Source: DASSBQ01 sp040981125 (GTDB lineage Bacteria > Nitrospirota > Nitrospiria > Nitrospirales > Nitrospiraceae). From it: 64,000 nucleotides of DNA. The notes under the pieces were generated by a model. That model saw only the letters and a list, made by a program, of their open reading frames with translations, ran no database searches and had not been told where the DNA came from. Shown piece after piece: positions 61,050 through 64,000 of this stretch (position 1 is its first letter; every line of letters begins with the position of its first letter). The stretch spans positions 1 through 64,000 of the forward strand of contig JANRMQ010000011.1 of the NCBI GenBank assembly GCA_040981125.1, in the 5' to 3' direction. The position numbers and the translations under genes are program-made.

Positions 61050-62690
61050 ATGGCAAAGCAACTGCTGTATAGTGAAACGGCCCGAGCGGCCATCCTGAAA
61101 GGGGTGAACCAGCTCGCCGATGCGGTCAAGGCGACGCTCGGCCCCAAGGGGCGCAACGCCATTCTCGACAAGAAATTCGGCGCGCCGACCATCACCAAGG
61201 ACGGGGTCACGGTCGCGAAGGAAATCGAGCTCAAGAACCCATATGAGAACATGGGCGCTCAGCTCGTCCGTGAGGTCGCCAGCAAGACCAGCGACACGGC
61301 CGGCGACGGCACCACGACCGCCACGGTCCTGGCGCAAGCCATTTATCGTGAAGGCGTCAAGAACATCACGGCCGGCGCCAATCCCATGGAAATCAAGCGC
61401 GGGATCGACAAGGCCGTCGAAGCCGTCGTAGCGGAACTGAAGCGGCTGAGCAAGCCCTGTCAGGCCAAGACGGAGATCTCGCAGGTCGGAACCATCTCCG
61501 CCAACAACGATAAGACGATCGGCGACCTGATCGCGGAAGCGATGGAAAAGGTCGGTAAGGACGGCGTCATCACGGTTGAAGAAGCCAAGTCCATGACGAC
61601 CTCTCTCGATGTCGTCGAGGGCATGCAGTTCGACCGCGGGTACATCTCCCCCTACTTCGTCACCAATGCCGAGCGGATGGAAGCCGTGATGGACGATCCG
61701 CTCATCCTCATCAATGAAAAGAAAGTCAGCAGCATGAAGGACCTGCTCCCGATCCTGGAGCAAGTGGCCAAGATGGGCAAGCCCCTGGTCATTATCGCGG
61801 AAGAGGTCGAAGGCGAAGCCCTCGCGACCCTCGTGGTCAACAAGCTTCGCGGCACGTTGAACGTGTCCGCGGTGAAGGCCCCCGGCTTCGGCGACCGCCG
61901 CAAGGCCATGTTGGAGGATATCGCCATTCTGACCGGTGGCCAGGTGATCTCCGAAGATCTCGGCCTCAAGCTGGAGAATGTGAAGCTGACCGATCTCGGC
62001 CGCGCCAAGCGGGTGACGATCGATAAGGACAACACCACGATCGTGGAAGGGCACGGCGATCCCAAGAAGATCGAAGGCCGGGTCAAACAGATCAAGGCTC
62101 AGATCGAGGAAACCACGTCCGATTACGACCGCGAGAAATTGCAGGAGCGGCTGGCGAAGATTGTCGGCGGCGTGGCCGTCATCAATGTCGGCGCGGCGAC
62201 CGAGACTGAAATGAAGGAAAAGAAGGCCCGTGTCGAAGACGCCCTGCATGCGACCAAGGCAGCGGTGGAAGAAGGCATTGTGCCGGGTGGAGGCATTGCC
62301 TACCTGCGCTGCATCAAGGCTCTGGAGAATCTGAAAGACATCCCCGCCGAGCAGAAGGTCGGGGTGGATATCGTGCGTCGCGCGTTGGAAGAGCCGATTC
62401 GTCAGATTGCCGCCAATGCCGGTTCGGAAGGATCGGTCGTGGTCGGCAAGGTGCGCGAAGATAAGAACGCGAACATCGGCTTCAATGCCGCCACGGACGA
62501 GTATGTGGACATGATCAAGGCCGGCATCATCGATCCCACCAAGGTGTCGCGCACGGCGTTGCAGAACGCGGCCAGCGTGGCAGGATTGATGCTGACCACC
62601 GAGGTCATGGTCACGGAGATTCCGGAAGAGAAGAAGGAACCCATGGGCGGCCACGCCGGCCACAACCATGGGATGGAAGGCATGTACTAA
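61050..62690 (+). CDS. groL: Chaperonin GroEL
   Basis: A 546-residue ATP-driven chaperonin. ATP site LGPKGRN and DGTTTAT near residues 30-90, KAPGFGDRRKAMLEDIAILTGG and AAVEEGIVPGGGIAYLR are canonical. The C-terminal tail is MGGHAGHNHGMEGMY, containing three His, rather than a pure GGM repeat. GGGAGGAG gives a strong ribosome site. Confidence 0.98.
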   Translation: MAKQLLYSETARAAILKGVNQLADAVKATLGPKGRNAILDKKFGAPTITKDGVTVAKEIELKNPYENMGAQLVREVASKTSDTAGDGTTTATVLAQAIYREGVKNITAGANPMEIKRGIDKAVEAVVAELKRLSKPCQAKTEISQVGTISANNDKTIGDLIAEAMEKVGKDGVITVEEAKSMTTSLDVVEGMQFDRGYISPYFVTNAERMEAVMDDPLILINEKKVSSMKDLLPILEQVAKMGKPLVIIAEEVEGEALATLVVNKLRGTLNVSAVKAPGFGDRRKAMLEDIAILTGGQVISEDLGLKLENVKLTDLGRAKRVTIDKDNTTIVEGHGDPKKIEGRVKQIKAQIEETTSDYDREKLQERLAKIVGGVAVINVGAATETEMKEKKARVEDALHATKAAVEEGIVPGGGIAYLRCIKALENLKDIPAEQKVGVDIVRRALEEPIRQIAANAGSEGSVVVGKVREDKNANIGFNAATDEYVDMIKAGIIDPTKVSRTALQNAASVAGLMLTTEVMVTEIPEEKKEPMGGHAGHNHGMEGMY

Positions 62691-62695
62691 GCGAA

Positions 62696-62731
62696 GAGCC
62701 GACAGCTAGCGGCGGATAGCCGCTGGCTGGA
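62696..62731. repeat. Degenerate heptad array after groEL
   Basis: AGCCGAC AGCTAGC GGCGGAT AGCCGCT GGCTGGA in 7-base phase directly after the groEL stop. Fits the same pattern as the other heptad gaps. Confidence 0.4.
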
Positions 62732-62738
62732 GCAGTCA

Positions 62739-62780
62739 AAGGGGCCCGGTGGCGCACGCCACCGGGCCCCTTCTTTTCCT
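62739..62780 (+). terminator. Intrinsic terminator of groESL
   Basis: A perfect 16-base stem AAGGGGCCCGGTGGCG (62739-62754) and CGCCACCGGGCCCCTT (62757-62772) with a two-base CA loop is followed by CTTTTCCT. It lies between convergent groEL and glnE and may serve both. Confidence 0.85.
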
Positions 62781-62809
62781 AAATCTTCACACCTCGCGAC
62801 AAACGATCG

Positions 62810-64000
62810 TCACCCCCGGCGGATCGCCGACAAGGTGGCCCGCAGCAGTCCCGACTGATCCGGAGCATAAAAGAAGCTGCGGAACGCCCGATTTACGTGC
62901 TGGGTATGGCGCGCATGGTCGGCGCGGAATCGCGCGAGCGAGGCCCGTCGATTTCTCGCGTCATATCCCATCCGGATGGCGCATTGCGTCAAGTGTTCCT
63001 CGTCATCGGGAAGGGAATGCGTTTGAATCTCGTGCACCATTTGCAGCTTGTGCTCGACATCCCTGAGAAAACGATAGGCCTCGGCCAACCGCGTCTGGTC
63101 ACGTTTGGACAGAAGACCGTGCTGATACAAACGATCCAGCGCCGCGAGCGTATTGCGACTGACAATTCCCGTTAGGTTGCCTCCGGCGATCACCTGAATC
63201 GTCTGGGCAAGAAATTCGATCTCACGAATGCCGCCGATCCCCAATTTCACGTTGCGCCGCTCATGTCCCCGGTCGGCGATCTTGTCGTCGATCATTTCTT
63301 TGACCGCCCGTACGTCGCGAATGATCGCCAAGGCGCCCTGCCGGTCTCCCGTCCCGAGGGCGGCCTGATTCCAGACAAACCGCTTCGTCATGCGCACGAA
63401 GGCTTTGCCCAGGATATGCGAACCGGCGACAGGCCAGGACTTGAGCAAGGCCAATCGTTCCCATGCGCGCCCCCTGGTGCGGTAATATTTGGCATACTCG
63501 TCCAGCGAGCGAGCCAATTGCCCCACGCTTCCCTCGGCGCGAAGCCGCAGATCGACGCGAAATAGATAGCCTTCCTTGGTCGGTTCCGACAGCGCCTTCG
63601 TCAATCGGCGCGCGAGCAGCTCAAAGTACTCCTCATTGGCTATCATGCCGGAACCGGGTGAATCCTTGAGCCGTATCGAGTGATCTCGATGTCTCGTATG
63701 CCCTTCGGAAGAGTACACATAAATCAGGTCCACGTCGGAACTATAATTGAGTTCGTGCCCGCCCAGTTTTCCCATTCCGATCACGGCAAATTCCGCTTCG
63801 CTCCACCGTCCTTCCCGGTTGAGGTGCATGGGAATGCCATATTCTGCGCGTAAGTCGCGATCCACAATCTCATAGGCCGCTTGAATCAGCACGGAGGCTA
63901 GATCCGACAGGGATGCCGTGGTCTCCTCGACGGTCGCAAGCCGGAACAGATCACGCACGCCGATCTTCAACATTTCCCTACGGCGAAAGCGCCGGAGCGC
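62810..64000 (-). CDS. glnE: GlnE adenylyl-removase half (5' end beyond window)
   Basis: At least 396 residues of a GlnE-type protein; the frame is open to the window edge (RRFRRREMLKIGVRDLF). It has the nucleotidyltransferase motif GMGKLGGHELNYSSDVDLIYVY and the following NVKLGIGGIREIEFLAQTIQVIAGG, typical of the N-terminal adenylyl-removase half, and ends with HEIQTHSLPDD and a short tail. GlnE normally continues with a second (adenylyltransferase) half of about 450 residues; here TGA 62810-62812 ends it and the groESL terminator follows. The enzyme would remove AMP from glutamine synthetase but not add it, unless the other half is elsewhere. Confidence 0.85.
   Translation of the reverse strand, partial: ALRRFRRREMLKIGVRDLFRLATVEETTASLSDLASVLIQAAYEIVDRDLRAEYGIPMHLNREGRWSEAEFAVIGMGKLGGHELNYSSDVDLIYVYSSEGHTRHRDHSIRLKDSPGSGMIANEEYFELLARRLTKALSEPTKEGYLFRVDLRLRAEGSVGQLARSLDEYAKYYRTRGRAWERLALLKSWPVAGSHILGKAFVRMTKRFVWNQAALGTGDRQGALAIIRDVRAVKEMIDDKIADRGHERRNVKLGIGGIREIEFLAQTIQVIAGGNLTGIVSRNTLAALDRLYQHGLLSKRDQTRLAEAYRFLRDVEHKLQMVHEIQTHSLPDDEEHLTQCAIRMGYDARNRRASLARFRADHARHTQHVNRAFRSFFYAPDQSGLLRATLSAIRRG

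Noticed and set aside
61002..62669. 555-residue minus-strand frame opposite groEL
   Set aside because: It is the antisense of a highly biased GroEL gene and has no family features.
1..64000. CRISPR arrays, tRNA or rRNA genes
   Set aside because: No regularly spaced direct repeats of 25-37 bases and no tRNA cloverleaf or rRNA segment were seen by reading; a tRNAscan run was not possible.

Overview
The window looks like a chromosome segment of a nitrite-oxidising Nitrospira (phylum Nitrospirota). The strongest marker is a chlorite dismutase whose mature-protein spacing matches the haem-ligand His and distal Arg of the Nitrospira enzyme. A NarK-type nitrate/nitrite carrier, a small monohaem cytochrome c, cupredoxin-like and Slp-type envelope proteins, and moderately high GC with many GGAGG ribosome sites fit the same picture. 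This assignment is inference from gene content, not from a marker phylogeny. No tRNA, rRNA, CRISPR array or intact insertion sequence was seen.

Layout. 1-900: end of an unidentified gene and a decayed gene with an in-frame stop. 1-12 kb: mostly small exported or unknown proteins, an alpha/beta hydrolase, RluE, cytochrome c, a CYTH-CHAD protein, a zinc metallopeptidase, an Slp lipoprotein, a trypsin-like PDZ protease and a lone ABC ATPase. 12-18 kb (minus): guaB-guaA-rluB-aspS. 18-27.7 kb: a 989-residue NHL/fibronectin protein, scpA-scpB, a pentapeptide-repeat protein, an exported Lon-type protease domain, a histone-H1-like protein and an Ig-like protein. 27.8-32.4 kb: a cupredoxin, a methyltransferase with a PqqD-like N-terminus, a frameshifted RES-domain gene and repeat-like structured DNA. 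32.4-39.9 kb: ppx, recG, a TPR/HExxH peptidase and envelope proteins. 39.8-45 kb (minus): a seven-gene run with a methyltransferase, TPR protein, MBL-fold protein, thioredoxin-like protein and nucleotidyltransferase. 45.3-57.7 kb (minus): one long biosynthetic run read as narK-ribBA-ribH-nusB-purB-cld-purC-(membrane protein)-purS-purQ-purL-purF. 57.8-62.7 kb (plus): rpoH, a DMFA2-like exported protein and groES-groEL. 62.8-64 kb (minus): part of glnE.

How the genes work together. The 45-57 kb run links riboflavin synthesis with most steps from PRPP towards IMP and AMP; guaB-guaA supplies the GMP branch from a separate run. Chlorite dismutase is embedded in this run with a 4-base overlap with purB, so it is probably co-transcribed with housekeeping genes. 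RpoH next to groESL makes a small heat-shock neighbourhood.

The most unusual feature is a set of about 170-200 bp, strongly self-complementary intergenic elements. Three (32079-32269, 49511-49712, 51019-51218) share conserved core segments while their terminal stems differ in sequence but still pair perfectly or nearly so, which is the signature of covariation. Two more (14753-14923, 30005-30205) have the same size and architecture with different sequence. Three of the five end within a few bases of the stop codon of a nucleotide-biosynthesis gene (guaA, purQ, purC). Degenerate heptanucleotide repeats also occupy several intercistronic gaps, and at least three toxin-like or unknown genes are decayed.
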